Below the pieces are notes generated by a model that did not search any database, was not told the origin of the DNA, and saw only the letters and a list, made by a program, of their open reading frames with translations. Source: Gemmatimonadota bacterium (GTDB taxonomy: Bacteria; Gemmatimonadota; Gemmatimonadetes; Gemmatimonadales; Gemmatimonadaceae). From it: 64,000 bases of DNA. How positions within the stretch are numbered: position 1 is the stretch's first letter; every line of letters begins with the position of its first letter. Location of the stretch: contig PLCA01000002.1 in assembly GCA_003134685.1 (NCBI GenBank), forward strand, positions 124,001 to 188,000, given 5' to 3'. The position numbers and the translations under genes were made by a program. Below, one piece after another: positions 17,694-26,922 of the stretch.

Positions 17694-18621
17694 CAAGGAG
17701 CACGAAGGCGGCAAACGTCAGCTCCATCCTCGCGGAGCGGCGAATGATCAGCTCCGATCCCTCGCCGCCAAGTGAGGGACGGACGCGCCGCCAGTTCCAT
17801 GCGCCCAGTACGACGACGATGAGTACCAACACGAGCTTGATGTCGAGCGCCAGCCCATAGCTCGTTGTCCAGAGCGACGAGACCCGCTTCAAGTGCAGCC
17901 ACGCGGTAGTGACACCCGTGATTGCCACGATCGCCGATGCCACGAGCGCGAGCGGCGAAAAGGAATTCACGAGATCGGCGACCAGCTCTGCGCGTTGGGC
18001 ACCAGCACTGCTACTCCTTATTACTCCCCGGATTCCGACGAGCGCCAGCACCAATAGCGTGCCGAGCCAGGTAGATGCGGCGAAGATGTGTGCCGCGTTC
18101 ACTTTGTTGCCGAATTTGCCCGTATAGAGGGGTTGCAGCACTGCAAGGAGAATCCCGATCGCGGCCAGCATCCACCCGGCAGATGACGATGCACGAACGA
18201 GCGTGAACCCAATCAGGGCGAGAGCCAACATTGTCATCCTGAATTCGAACTGCGCCATATTCCTGGACAGCGATTCGGCGAACGCCTTGTGATTCGCGAT
18301 CGAATCGATGTACGGCCCGCCGAGAGCGGATAGAACGATCAGGATGATGCCGGCAATGCCGAGCATGGCGGCGTTGTCGGCACGGAGGATTGCCTTCGCC
18401 TCGTCTGACATCCGCTGAATCTGCCTCACGATTCCGAATCGGAATCCGATCGCGCCGATCGAAAGAAAGACTCCCACGAACTCCAGCAGCTGGAAGAACG
18501 CTTCGGTGAAGGAAAAGCCGGGTGGCGGGCCTCCCGGTCTCCCGGGGGGCCCGCCGGCGAGAGCAGTGTCCTGAATCGTTTGTGCGACTGCTTGCAGCAG
18601 GGCTATCGCTGTTCTCACCAA
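17656..18621 (-). CDS. CopD-domain integral membrane protein
   Basis: A 321-aa membrane protein with about eight spans. The central part, 'AAHIFAASTWLGTLLVLALVG', is the conserved segment of the copper-resistance CopD domain with a membrane-embedded His. A Gly/Pro-rich cytoplasmic or periplasmic loop (residues 22-35) lies near the N-terminus. In characterised systems CopD works with CopC in copper uptake; no CopC-like gene is adjacent here, so the function is only suggested. It ends inside the convergent S9D peptidase gene and lies 16 bp downstream of the DUF4142 lipoprotein gene on the same strand, a likely two-gene unit. Confidence 0.85.
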   Translation of the reverse strand: MVRTAIALLQAVAQTIQDTALAGGPPGRPGGPPPGFSFTEAFFQLLEFVGVFLSIGAIGFRFGIVRQIQRMSDEAKAILRADNAAMLGIAGIILIVLSALGGPYIDSIANHKAFAESLSRNMAQFEFRMTMLALALIGFTLVRASSSAGWMLAAIGILLAVLQPLYTGKFGNKVNAAHIFAASTWLGTLLVLALVGIRGVIRSSSAGAQRAELVADLVNSFSPLALVASAIVAITGVTTAWLHLKRVSSLWTTSYGLALDIKLVLVLIVVVLGAWNWRRVRPSLGGEGSELIIRRSARMELTFAAFVLLATAVLVSLPSPR

Positions 18622-18637
18622 CTCTCTCCCGATCAGG

Positions 18638-19246
18638 TTATTTCAGGGTCTTCTGAATGGCTTCAGCCTTGTCGAGGTGGCCCTGAATCACGGGCGCAGC
18701 CTTCTGGATCAGGTTCTTCAGCTCGGCGGTCTGCGTCTGCCCCGCCGCCTTGGTGGCGAGATCGAGCACAGCTTTGTGCATGTCGACCTCAGCGTCAATG
18801 TATGCTCTGTCAAAATCCTTTCCCTTGGCCGTTGAATTCAGAGTATCCATTTCTTTTTGTGCGGCAGGCGTGACAGCGTCGTCCGATGGAGCTGCCGGAG
18901 TCACGCCCAGCTTCTTCGCCAGCGCCTGACCCTGCGCGCGAAGCGTGTGATGATCGCGCATCATCCGCTTTCCGAAGTCGCGGACAGCGGCGGCGGTCCC
19001 CTTGGTTGCCGCGACGGCGCCAGCCACGCTGTCCGACATGTTCGCTTCATCCAGAAGCGCGACGATGTTGGCGTCGGTCCAGGTCGCCGCTGCCGGCGCA
19101 GCCACCATCGCCGAGGTATCCGCCGATATGGTGCTCGAAGCGGCCGTGGTATCCGCGGCGTTGTTCTCTTTCTTGCCGCATCCGGCGAGCGCCAGTGCCG
19201 CGATGGCGAGCGTCGCCATTCTGTATCTCGATCCATTCATCCACAT
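18638..19246 (-). CDS. DUF4142 lipoprotein
   Basis: A 202-aa lipoprotein. The ATG at 19246 is chosen because AGGAG lies seven bases upstream and because it gives a short basic N-terminus, hydrophobic core and lipobox L-A-G-C near residue 22. The mature part is a four-helix DUF4142 (ferritin-like) domain with the typical 'DFGKRMMRDHHTLRAQG' and 'DRAYIDAEVDMHKAVLDL' helices, whose His/Glu/Asp residues could bind metal. Family members are predicted outer-membrane or periplasmic proteins of unknown role. It is followed by the CopD-like gene 16 bp downstream, which hints at a shared metal-related job (inference). Confidence 0.88.
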   Translation of the reverse strand: MWMNGSRYRMATLAIAALALAGCGKKENNAADTTAASSTISADTSAMVAAPAAATWTDANIVALLDEANMSDSVAGAVAATKGTAAAVRDFGKRMMRDHHTLRAQGQALAKKLGVTPAAPSDDAVTPAAQKEMDTLNSTAKGKDFDRAYIDAEVDMHKAVLDLATKAAGQTQTAELKNLIQKAAPVIQGHLDKAEAIQKTLK

Positions 19247-19483
19247 TGTCCCTCTCCTCCCCCCATCACAGGGGTCAAGAAAAAAGAGCCGCTCGATTTG
19301 TGACGGCATCTTTCGTTTCGCGGCTGAGTCAGGCAAAAACCGTACGCATGACCATTTTTTTTCTATTACGTTCGCGCAGCACCAACGGTAGAGAGAAGTG
19401 TCTGGTTGAAGACGCTCGCATCGTCGAACCGCGAGAATGCTCCTATATTACCCGCTGCAAATTTCCTTCTCACCACCCAGGTC

Positions 19484-21777
19484 ATGCGCACCCATCCCCT
19501 CTTCATCGCCATGCTGATGCCCGCCGCGGCGCTGGCGCAGAAACCCGCCTCGTCAGCCGCTCTCCGGCCAATCACATTCCTGGACAGGCAGTACCAGCGT
19601 GACGTCGGATCGCCGACACCGAGTCCCGACGGCAAATGGTTGCTCTACACGCTCTCAACCCCGGACTGGAATCAGGCCAGGCGCCAGACCGACATCTATC
19701 TCGTCTCGGTCAAGGATGGGCTCGCCTCGACCAGGCAGATGACTTACACGAAAGACAAGAACGAGACGTCGCCGCGCTGGTCGCGTGATGGAAAGTTTTT
19801 TGCCTTTCTCTCGAACAGAGATGCAGCTTCTGCGCCTTCAGGCGGAACCACCGGAGCGGGTGCCGGAAGTGCGGCGAGCCAGAATCAGATCTACATCATG
19901 CGACCTGACGGGGGGGAGGGCCGCAAAATCAGCGACGCCAAGGATGGCGTCTCGACGATCGACTTCAGCAAAGATGGGAGGTGGCTCGTCTACCGGAGCG
20001 GTAAGGCCGACGAGGAACAGCTCTACGCCCTGCCGGTCGCCGGAATCGACTCGGCGAAGCCGGTGCAGCTCACCCATCAGCAGGCGGGCGTGGGTCTCTG
20101 GAAATGGTCTCCGGACAGCAGGCACATCTATTTCGTCACCGCCGACACCCTCGACAAGGACGAGAAGCTCCGCATCGAGAAGAAATTCAACGTCACCATC
20201 AGGAACATGGCGACCCCCCTCTCCAGCCTGTGGGCGCTCGATGTCGATGGGAAGAAAGCAACGAGACTCACCCGCGACACGACCATCACTGTCACCGATT
20301 TCAACATCTCGGCCGACGGACGCTGGATTGGCTACCATGGCGCTTCGGCCAATCGCTACATGAGGAACATCACGGAGCAGGACATCTACTCCGATCTGTA
20401 TCTCCTCGACACATTCACCGGCGGGATCGAGCGGGTCACGAACAACACGGAAGTCGGCGAGAGCGACCTCGAGTTCTCACCCGACAGCAAGTGGATCGCT
20501 TCTCGGCGCCGGACGACATGACGCAGTACAACATGACCAACAATCGCGTCTACCTGCGACGGGTCGACGACCGGGCCGGGCAGCTCAGGAAACTGGGTGG
20601 AACTTTCGACGGTGATGCCACGATTGGTTTCTGGTCCAGGGATGGCAAGACCATCTACTTCAACGAGGGCATCAAGGCCACGAACCAGCTGATGGCGCTC
20701 GACATCGACAAGAACACCGTTCGCCAGGTGTCGAACGTCCGCGCGTCGCTCAATGCCAACGAGGACGACGATTCCAGGCTGCTGCTGCTGAATTACGCCG
20801 ATCCCAGCACGCCCTCGACGCTGTTCACAGTCGCATCCGTCGATCAGATCCCCGTGCGCGCGAACTGGCGTCAGCTCACCGACGCCAATCCACAGGTCCG
20901 CGGCTTCGCCCTGGGAGATGAGGAGGAGATCAGCTGGAAATCGACGGATGGAAAGACCGTTGGCGGGATTCTCATCAAGCCCGTTGGTTATCAGCCCGGT
21001 ACACGCTACCCGCTGATCGTCGCGATTCACGGTGGTCCTGCGTCCGCTGACGTGCTCGGCTTCAACGGCGGCTACGGCGCGCAGACGTACGCCGGCGCCG
21101 GCTACGCGGTATTGATGCCCAACTACCGTGGCTCGACGAACTACGGCGAGAAGCACAAGACCGACATCGTCGGCAACTATTTCCAGAAAGGGTACGAAGA
21201 CATCATGACCGGCGTCGACCACCTGATCTCGCAGGGAATCGTCGACAGCACCAAGATGGGAGTGCTCGGCTGGAGCGCCGGCGGACACTGGTCGAACTGG
21301 ATTCTCACGCACACCAACCGGTTCAAGGCGATCAGCACCGGAGCCGGAACGTCCAACTGGATCTCGATGTACGCTGAGAGCGACGTCCAGAGAAACCGGC
21401 AGTTCTATCTCGGCAACAGGCTTCCGTACGACGATTTCGACGCCTACTGGAATCAGTCGCCGCTCAAGTACATCAGAAATGCGAAGACTCCGACGATGAT
21501 CCACGTTGTCGAAGGAGACCCGCGTGTGCCACGCCCGCAGTCGGAGGAGATGTTCATGGCGCTCAAGCGTCTCGGAGTTCCGGCCGAGATGTACGTCTAT
21601 CCCGGCAACACTCACGGAATCCCGGATCCCCGCAATCAGCTGGTCAAATCGGTCGCCGAGATGGCGTGGATGGACTACTGGGTGAGGGGAAGCGGCAAGA
21701 AGTTCGCGTGGCGTGAAGTGCTGAAGACGCTCGACCCTGAAGGCTCTGTCGCCACAGCGACAGCAGCTTCGAACTGA
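19484..21777 (+). pseudogene. S9 family peptidase (DPP IV-like), interrupted by one-base frameshift
   Basis: Together the two reading frames encode a normal exported S9 peptidase of about 764 aa. Frame one starts at ATG 19484 (signal peptide ending L-A-Q) and holds the beta-propeller repeats. It breaks near 20500 and stops at 20521. The protein resumes in the next frame with 'SAPDDMTQYNMT' and continues to 21777, containing the hydrolase domain: Ser in GWSAGGHW, Asp in 'EGDPRVPRP', His in 'GNTHGIPD'. One missing T in GCTTCTCGG (expected GCTTTCTCGG) explains the break. Both halves show no other damage. It is either a recent mutation or a sequence error; if real, the propeller and catalytic parts are separated and the enzyme is inactive. 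Confidence 0.88.
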
Positions 21778-21788
21778 ACATCGGGCCA

Positions 21789-22748
21789 ATGACTCATTCC
21801 CGCACGCTGCGAATAGTTGTCACTTACGCCGCGATCCTTCTCGCGGGTGTGATCGCCTGCGCCACCATACGCGTTGGCCAGGCGGGAGTGGGTCGCCTGC
21901 AGATTGTTCACGCTGATACTGCTGCTCTTCGCCGGAAGCTCGACTCGATCGCGGACGCGCACCACGGCGTCGTCGGATACAGCGTCATCGACCTCGAGAC
22001 TGGCGCGCGCATCAACAGGCGTGGAGACGAGACCTTTCCCACCGCCAGCTTGATCAAGGTCGCGATTCTAGTGACGGTGTACGATCTCGTGGCGAAGGGC
22101 CAGCTCTCGCTCGACGATCCGCTGACCGTGCTCAAGATCGATCAGGTGCCAGGTTCGGGGGTTGTCCAGTTCCTTCACAACGGGACGGTGCTCTCGGTGC
22201 ACGACGCGGCGTGGCTCATGTCCACGATCAGCGATAACACGGCGACGAATCTGCTGCTGGATCGCATCATCATCCGGCGTGTGTGGGCCAAGATGGACTC
22301 CCTCGGGCTCCAGCACACCCGCGTTCATTCGAAGAGCTTCCTCCGCAACTCGAGCGTCGCGATGGACAGCTCGGTGAAGTACGGACTGGGCGTGACGACT
22401 CCGAACGAGATGGCGCATCTGTTCGAGCTGATGGCGCTGGGCAAGGCGGTGAATCCCGCTGCCGACTCCGCGATGCTCGACATCCTCGAGCACAACACGA
22501 CCGACTTCATGCTCCAGCGTTACCTGGAGGGAGCACGCGCCGCGCACAAGGATGGCGAGACGGACGCTGTTCGAACCGAGTGTACGCTCTGGTACCTGCG
22601 CAACCGCGTCATCGCCTGCGTGATGACCAAGGAGAACAAGGATCAGCGCTGGATTCTGGACAACGAGCCTCAGCTCACGCTCGCCAACATGGGGCTCGCG
22701 ATCATCAACGCTTTCGGAGGAGTGCCTCCGGCACCACCCTCTTCCTAG
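21789..22748 (+). CDS. Class A beta-lactamase-fold serine hydrolase, exported
   Basis: A 319-aa exported protein with an N-terminal hydrophobic segment (residues 8-28). It has the three active-site elements of the penicillin-recognising fold: S87-L-I-K90, S148-D-N150 and K254-D-G256 in place of K-T-G. The omega-loop region between the second and third motifs (residues about 180-205) has no glutamate at the place of the class A deacylating Glu166. It may therefore be a DD-peptidase-like or inactive-deacylation hydrolase instead of a true beta-lactamase. It follows the broken S9 peptidase by 11 bp on the same strand and is probably co-transcribed. Confidence 0.85.
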   Translation: MTHSRTLRIVVTYAAILLAGVIACATIRVGQAGVGRLQIVHADTAALRRKLDSIADAHHGVVGYSVIDLETGARINRRGDETFPTASLIKVAILVTVYDLVAKGQLSLDDPLTVLKIDQVPGSGVVQFLHNGTVLSVHDAAWLMSTISDNTATNLLLDRIIIRRVWAKMDSLGLQHTRVHSKSFLRNSSVAMDSSVKYGLGVTTPNEMAHLFELMALGKAVNPAADSAMLDILEHNTTDFMLQRYLEGARAAHKDGETDAVRTECTLWYLRNRVIACVMTKENKDQRWILDNEPQLTLANMGLAIINAFGGVPPAPPSS

Positions 22749-23104
22749 ATTACTCTGTGCCTTCCGCTGGTCCGCGCGGCCAGCGCTCTCACATCCGCCG
22801 GTGTAAGCAACGTCTCATAGTGCGCCGAGCGCGCGTCGTAGTGGGTCAGGAACTTTGCGGCCCCTGGGACGATCACCGCCCGCTCGTAGTCTTTTCCAGC
22901 AAATGACTTCACCGCATCTATGTCTGTGAATTGAGTGATCGTGATGAACTCCATCTCGCGATTGGCGGCCTCGCGTCGCAATAGATAAGCACCGTTGTAG
23001 CCCGCGATTCGATGGATTCCGGGCAGAACCTCTGCGCGAAGCAGCGATTCGTACTTGCCGGCATTTTCAAGTGTCGTCCAGCCGTGCCAGATTCTGCTGA
23101 TCAT
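22745..23104 (-). CDS. ABM-like (dimeric alpha/beta barrel) protein
   Basis: A 119-aa soluble protein with the outline of the antibiotic-biosynthesis-monooxygenase fold: 'ISRIWHGWT' first strand, a helix with 'YESLLRAEVLPGI', 'NGAYLLRREA', 'FITITQFTDIDAVKSFAG' and a C-terminal 'AHYETLL'. Members act as small oxygenases or as heme or stress-related proteins, and many have no known activity. ATG at 23104 is preferred because GAGGTG lies about six bases before it; a GTG three codons upstream overlaps that site. It converges on the beta-lactamase-fold gene, overlapping its stop by four bases. Confidence 0.7.
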   Translation of the reverse strand: MISRIWHGWTTLENAGKYESLLRAEVLPGIHRIAGYNGAYLLRREAANREMEFITITQFTDIDAVKSFAGKDYERAVIVPGAAKFLTHYDARSAHYETLLTPADVRALAARTSGRHRVI

Positions 23105-23305
23105 ACTACGCACCTCATTTTGCTTCTCAGTTGCTTATCCGAACTCGCTACTCTACTCCGAGTCATCGTTTTACGTGTCAAGAACTCAGCCACCGCGCTG
23201 CCCAATTTCAGTGAATTGGCGTAGCGCCTGAGGTCGTGTGCATTCCTGGTGATCCTGAGCTCTTCGGAGGGGACTACGGCCGCCAAAAAATGGCGAACAA
23301 GATTT

Positions 23306-23875
23306 TCAGTGACCGGTTCGTTCTACCGTTTTACCGGTGAAATTCTCGGTGCTCAGATCCTTGGATGCCAGTGAGCGCACGTACGCTGTCAGTATCCAGA
23401 TCTGATCGTTGGAGATGCGACCTCCCCACGCCGGCATCCCGTCGGGCCTGCCCTGATAAATCGATTCGAACACATCGCCAGGCGATCCGCCGAAGTGCCA
23501 CCGCCCGTCCTGAAAGCTGGGGCCCATCGCACCGGATCCGTCCGCACCGTGACAATCGAGGCAATTGTATCCCACGAACAGCTTCGCGCCGTTCGCGATC
23601 GCTCCCTTGTCCCCCTCGTAGGGGTTCTTTACGGGCAGCGGCTTGATCTGCAACGGGAATCCCGCCGGCAAATTTTCCGGGTGCTCGATGATGCGCAGGC
23701 TATCACCGGCCACGAAGTAGTTGCTGGTTGCGGTGTTTGCGCCAGCCGTCGAAGTCGAATCCGTTTTCAGGGAAGTTGTGTCTGCCGCAGCTCCTGCTGT
23801 CTCGCGACTTCCCTGCGAGCTGCAGGAAATCGACAAGAGAAGGATCAGCAAATGCTGCGGAAGACGGCGTAGCAT
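23306..23875 (-). CDS. Cytochrome c lipoprotein
   Basis: A 189-aa exported monoheme cytochrome c. The N-terminus has a hydrophobic core and a lipobox ending S-I-S-C near residue 18, followed by a Ser/Thr/Ala-rich linker. The heme site C-L-D-C-H lies near residue 107 and a distal Met ligand is offered by 'RPDGMPAWGG', as in class I cytochromes. The tail 'ISNDQIWILTAYVRSLAS' is the usual C-terminal helix. It lies 0.5 kb downstream of a PQQ alcohol dehydrogenase on the same strand and is a natural electron acceptor for it, which is inferred from position and family. Confidence 0.9.
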   Translation of the reverse strand: MLRRLPQHLLILLLSISCSSQGSRETAGAAADTTSLKTDSTSTAGANTATSNYFVAGDSLRIIEHPENLPAGFPLQIKPLPVKNPYEGDKGAIANGAKLFVGYNCLDCHGADGSGAMGPSFQDGRWHFGGSPGDVFESIYQGRPDGMPAWGGRISNDQIWILTAYVRSLASKDLSTENFTGKTVERTGH

Positions 23876-23898
23876 CAGGGAACTCTCGATATTAGCGA

Positions 23899-24387
23899 CT
23901 AGTCCAGCCCGAGTCGCACGAACGCCAGCCTTGTAGGCTCGGGCGCATCAGCGGGATACGAGACATAGTCGAGGGTGAGTATCCAGCCGACGATATTGAA
24001 CCGCGCTTGATCAAAAACAATCTGGTTAACCTGTTCTACTCTTTCAGGAGATGTTGCGCCATAGAACGAATCCCATGTTGCAATCCTGTTCGCTGTAAGG
24101 ACGAGCTTATCTCCGTCAATCGTGTAGGTGCCCGAGGTCTGTGTATAGGCTGCCAGAGTAGCGGGACTTCCACCTCCATAGATCCCGTACATGTTTGTTC
24201 TGTACGTAAATTCGCCTGTTCCGGAAATCACCAGGTCCCTCGTCAGGGTGCCATTCGGTTGCAGGTTTTCTCGAGGAGACGTCCACTCTCCCACAAGCGG
24301 CGACGCCACTCCTGTAGGCGTAGCCTCGGAGCAGGCCGTTGCAACCGACAAAAAGGCCAGGCACAAAGCAGACATGACAGGACGCAT
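23899..24387 (-). CDS. Lipoprotein of unknown function
   Basis: A 162-aa probable lipoprotein. The start at 24387 is supported by GGAGG seven to eight bases upstream and by the signal that follows: hydrophobic core and lipobox A-T-A-C near residue 19. The mature part begins with 'LVGEWTSPRENL' and has strands such as 'GTYTIDGDKLVLTANR', the pattern of small lipocalin-like beta-barrel domains. I do not recognise a named family. It sits between the PQQ dehydrogenase and cytochrome c genes on the same strand and may belong to their operon. Confidence 0.65.
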   Translation of the reverse strand: MRPVMSALCLAFLSVATACSEATPTGVASPLVGEWTSPRENLQPNGTLTRDLVISGTGEFTYRTNMYGIYGGGSPATLAAYTQTSGTYTIDGDKLVLTANRIATWDSFYGATSPERVEQVNQIVFDQARFNIVGWILTLDYVSYPADAPEPTRLAFVRLGLD

Positions 24388-24425
24388 ACGAATACCTCCG
24401 TGAAGTTTTTGGGTCACACTAGCCA

Positions 24426-26294
24426 TCACAGCGAAAACACGAACAGCTCACCGCCCCAGCTCGTCCACCGGGCGATATCAGGCAGAGTCGTTCCCCGCTC
24501 GCGAACATCGTAGGGAAGATTGGCAGCGACGTCCCCGGCGATGAGGAGCCCCATATCGCCACCTATCCCTGCATAAATCGCGACATATTGTTTGCCATCG
24601 GGACCGGTGTATGTCACCGGATTCCCGACTACGCCTGAGCCTACCTTGAACTGCCAGAGCACCTTGCCGCTCCGGGCGTCCACCGCTTTGAACCAGCCGT
24701 CGAGCGTTCCGTAGAACACGACTCCACCGGCGGTTGCGAGCGCGCCGCCCCACACGGGATACTGCTCCTTGATTCCCCAGATCTTCTTCCCGGTCGTGGC
24801 GTCCCACGCGATGAATTCACCGCGATAGCCGCCCGGCCCTCCTTTCTCCGGCGCGTTGCCTCCGATGAAAGGGGTGCCGGCGATGTACGTGACCGCGCGC
24901 GCCTGAAAATCCATGCAGAGATTATTCGTCGGAACGTAGAAGAGTCCCGTCTGTGGTGAGAACGCCGCGGGCTGCTGATTCTTACCGCCCTCGAGGCTGG
25001 GACAGATGTCCTTCACGTTCTTGTCCTGCGCCGTCTTCTTCGTTTCCACCACGTTGGGGCGGCCAGTCGCCATGTCGATTCCTGTGGACCAGTTCATCGG
25101 GACGAACGGCTCCGCCAGGAGAATTTCGCCGGTTGCGCGATCGATCGTATATGCGAAGCCGTTGCGATCGAAATGCACGAGCACTTTCCGCATCTGGCCT
25201 TTGATCGGAAGGTCGACGAGGATGTTCTCGTTCACGGCATCGTAGTCCCACATGTCGTGCGGCGTCACCTGGAGTGCCCACACCATCTCGCCGGTGTCCG
25301 CATCGCGCGCCAGAATCGAAGCTGTCCACTTGTTGTCACCGGTGCGCTGATTCTCATTCCACGGTCCGGGGTTGCTCGTACCGTGATAAATGAGATTGAG
25401 CGCGGGATCATAGGAGAGCCAGCCCCACACCGCGCCACCGCCCGTTTTCCAGGTGCTGCCCGGCCACGACGTAGCGCCAAGGTCCTTCCCCCGATCCTGG
25501 GCGTAGAACGGCTTGAATTTCGGACCGACCTTCACGTCCTTGTCGGGCCCGATGTTGTAGGCGCGCCAGACTTCTTTTCCAGTGGCCGCATCGAGCGCGG
25601 CGATCCATCCACGCACGCCCATCTCGCCCCCGCTCGACCCGACGATGACTTTCCCCTTCACCACTATCGGCGCCATCGTGATCGTCTCGCCGCGTGAGAG
25701 ATCGCCCATCTTCGTGCGCCATACCTGATTGCCGGTGACCGCGTCGATGGCGACGGTGTGCCCGTCCAGGAGATTATAGAAGATCTTTCCGTCGGCGTAC
25801 GCGGCGCCGCGATTGACCACGTCGCAGCAGGCTCGGCCGATCGCTTGCTGGGAGTTGTCCGGACGGAACTTCCACTTGAGCGGCTGCCCGGTCTGCGCAA
25901 GGTCGATCGCGTAGGAGACGTTGGGATACGGCGTGACGACGTACATCGTATTGCCCACGACGAGCGGCTGGCCCTCGTGTCCGCGCAGCACTCCGGTCGA
26001 GAATGCCCAGGATACGCGGAGGTTCGCGACGTTTTGCGGAGTGATCGAAGCGAGCTCGCTGTAGCGCGAGCTGGCATAGTCGCCGGCGGGCATCTGCCAT
26101 TCACCGGGTGGGCCGGCGTGCGCGACGGCGATTCGCGCGCCCGACGTAGATGCCGTCCCCGTTGCTGCCCCCGACGTCACCTGCGGCTCCGAGCCGGAAG
26201 CGCTGTCGGCGGTCGCGCCCTTGTCGCCACCGTTGCATGCTGCCACAGCCATCAGCGTCGCAATCGCGGCGTGCCCGAGTAAGACTCGCTTCAT
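24426..26294 (-). CDS. PQQ-dependent alcohol dehydrogenase (lanthanide-type signature)
   Basis: A 622-aa exported quinoprotein of the methanol/ethanol dehydrogenase family. The N-terminus carries a lipobox ending V-A-A-C20, so it is probably lipid-anchored. The eight-bladed propeller shows tryptophan-docking repeats ('ALDAATGKEVW', 'WDATTGKKIW', 'VDARSGKVLWQF'). The vicinal disulfide Cys156-Cys157, metal ligands Glu224 and Asn308, and catalytic Asp350 in W-D-Y-D are present. The second Asp, Asp352, two residues after the catalytic Asp, is the mark of lanthanide-dependent enzymes; calcium MDH has Ala there. It oxidises an alcohol or aldehyde in the periplasm, passing electrons to a cytochrome c. 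No PQQ synthesis genes are in the window. Confidence 0.92.
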   Translation of the reverse strand: MKRVLLGHAAIATLMAVAACNGGDKGATADSASGSEPQVTSGAATGTASTSGARIAVAHAGPPGEWQMPAGDYASSRYSELASITPQNVANLRVSWAFSTGVLRGHEGQPLVVGNTMYVVTPYPNVSYAIDLAQTGQPLKWKFRPDNSQQAIGRACCDVVNRGAAYADGKIFYNLLDGHTVAIDAVTGNQVWRTKMGDLSRGETITMAPIVVKGKVIVGSSGGEMGVRGWIAALDAATGKEVWRAYNIGPDKDVKVGPKFKPFYAQDRGKDLGATSWPGSTWKTGGGAVWGWLSYDPALNLIYHGTSNPGPWNENQRTGDNKWTASILARDADTGEMVWALQVTPHDMWDYDAVNENILVDLPIKGQMRKVLVHFDRNGFAYTIDRATGEILLAEPFVPMNWSTGIDMATGRPNVVETKKTAQDKNVKDICPSLEGGKNQQPAAFSPQTGLFYVPTNNLCMDFQARAVTYIAGTPFIGGNAPEKGGPGGYRGEFIAWDATTGKKIWGIKEQYPVWGGALATAGGVVFYGTLDGWFKAVDARSGKVLWQFKVGSGVVGNPVTYTGPDGKQYVAIYAGIGGDMGLLIAGDVAANLPYDVRERGTTLPDIARWTSWGGELFVFSL

Positions 26295-26321
26295 CTCATC
26301 TCCTCTCCTCTCTGCTACGGA

Positions 26322-26810
26322 CTATTTCGGAATCACATAATCCTGCGCCGCTATGATCTGCCACCGATCATTGTGGCGCTGCCAGGTGTCGGTGAATTGA
26401 TATCGCCGGTCGAAGGGGCCCTGCTTTCCCTTCCCTCTGAGATGCAGGACACCCGTGATGACCTGCACATCCCCGAAATCGTGAGCCCGCATTCCCTCGT
26501 TGCGCGCCCACTCCACGCGATCGGAGCCCGTCACGCTCTTCATCACATCGCCGCGATTCATCACGGACGCGTTTTCCGTGTAGACGAAATTCGGCGCCAG
26601 CAGGCGATCGAACGTGCGTGTGTCACGCTGTACGAGCGCCGTTGTCCACTGGTCCTCGAGTTGGATCGGCGGAAGCGTAGCAGTCGCCGCGCGCGGCATG
26701 GGACGCCCGCCCGTAGTAATTGGCGTTGGTGGCGCCCTACGAGTCCCCTGCGCAAACAAGGGGGCGGCTGAAATGGCGAGCATCAGAAAAGCGGTCGAAG
26801 GACATCTCAT
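26322..26810 (-). CDS. NTF2-like (SnoaL/DUF4440) exported protein
   Basis: A 162-aa exported protein. ATG at 26810 is chosen because GGAG lies seven bases upstream and because it opens the signal peptide, which ends P-L-F-A-Q near residue 21. After a Pro/Thr-rich linker the NTF2-like cone fold is clear: 'LEDQWTTALVQRDTRTFDRLLAPNFVYTE', 'VEWARNEGMRAHDFGDVQVITGVL', 'RYQFTDTWQRHNDRWQIIAAQDYV'. This family binds small molecules or acts as a ketosteroid-isomerase-like enzyme; a specific role is not visible. It lies 28 bp upstream of the PQQ dehydrogenase on the same strand, so it may be the first gene of that transcript. Confidence 0.8.
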   Translation of the reverse strand: MRCPSTAFLMLAISAAPLFAQGTRRAPPTPITTGGRPMPRAATATLPPIQLEDQWTTALVQRDTRTFDRLLAPNFVYTENASVMNRGDVMKSVTGSDRVEWARNEGMRAHDFGDVQVITGVLHLRGKGKQGPFDRRYQFTDTWQRHNDRWQIIAAQDYVIPK

Positions 26811-26840
26811 CAGTATTCTCCTCGATCCGACGGGTTCAAT

Positions 26841-26866
26841 TAAGTGCAACATCTAAGTGCAACATC
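26841..26866. repeat. Perfect 13-bp tandem repeat in divergent promoter region
   Basis: TAAGTGCAACATC occurs twice head to tail (26841-26853 and 26854-26866), between the divergent NTF2-like gene (start 26810) and the methylglyoxal synthase gene. The position suggests a tandem binding site or a recent slippage duplication. Confidence 0.6.
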
Positions 26867-26922
26867 CGCCGCCCGGCTGCAAGCCTCCGGCCGCGGGAAC
26901 GTTACCCAAAGCGGCCGAGATG

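Noticed and set aside
20386..21789. Long minus-strand open frame of 467 codons opposite the S9 peptidase
   Set aside because: It has no recognisable domain, its composition (His/Asp/Arg/Val-rich) is that of an antisense shadow, and the plus strand codes for the clear catalytic half of the peptidase.
23105..23286. Short minus-strand open frame of about 60 codons between the ABM-like and cytochrome c genes
   Set aside because: No recognisable domain, signal or convincing ribosome binding site, and composition does not differ from spacer.
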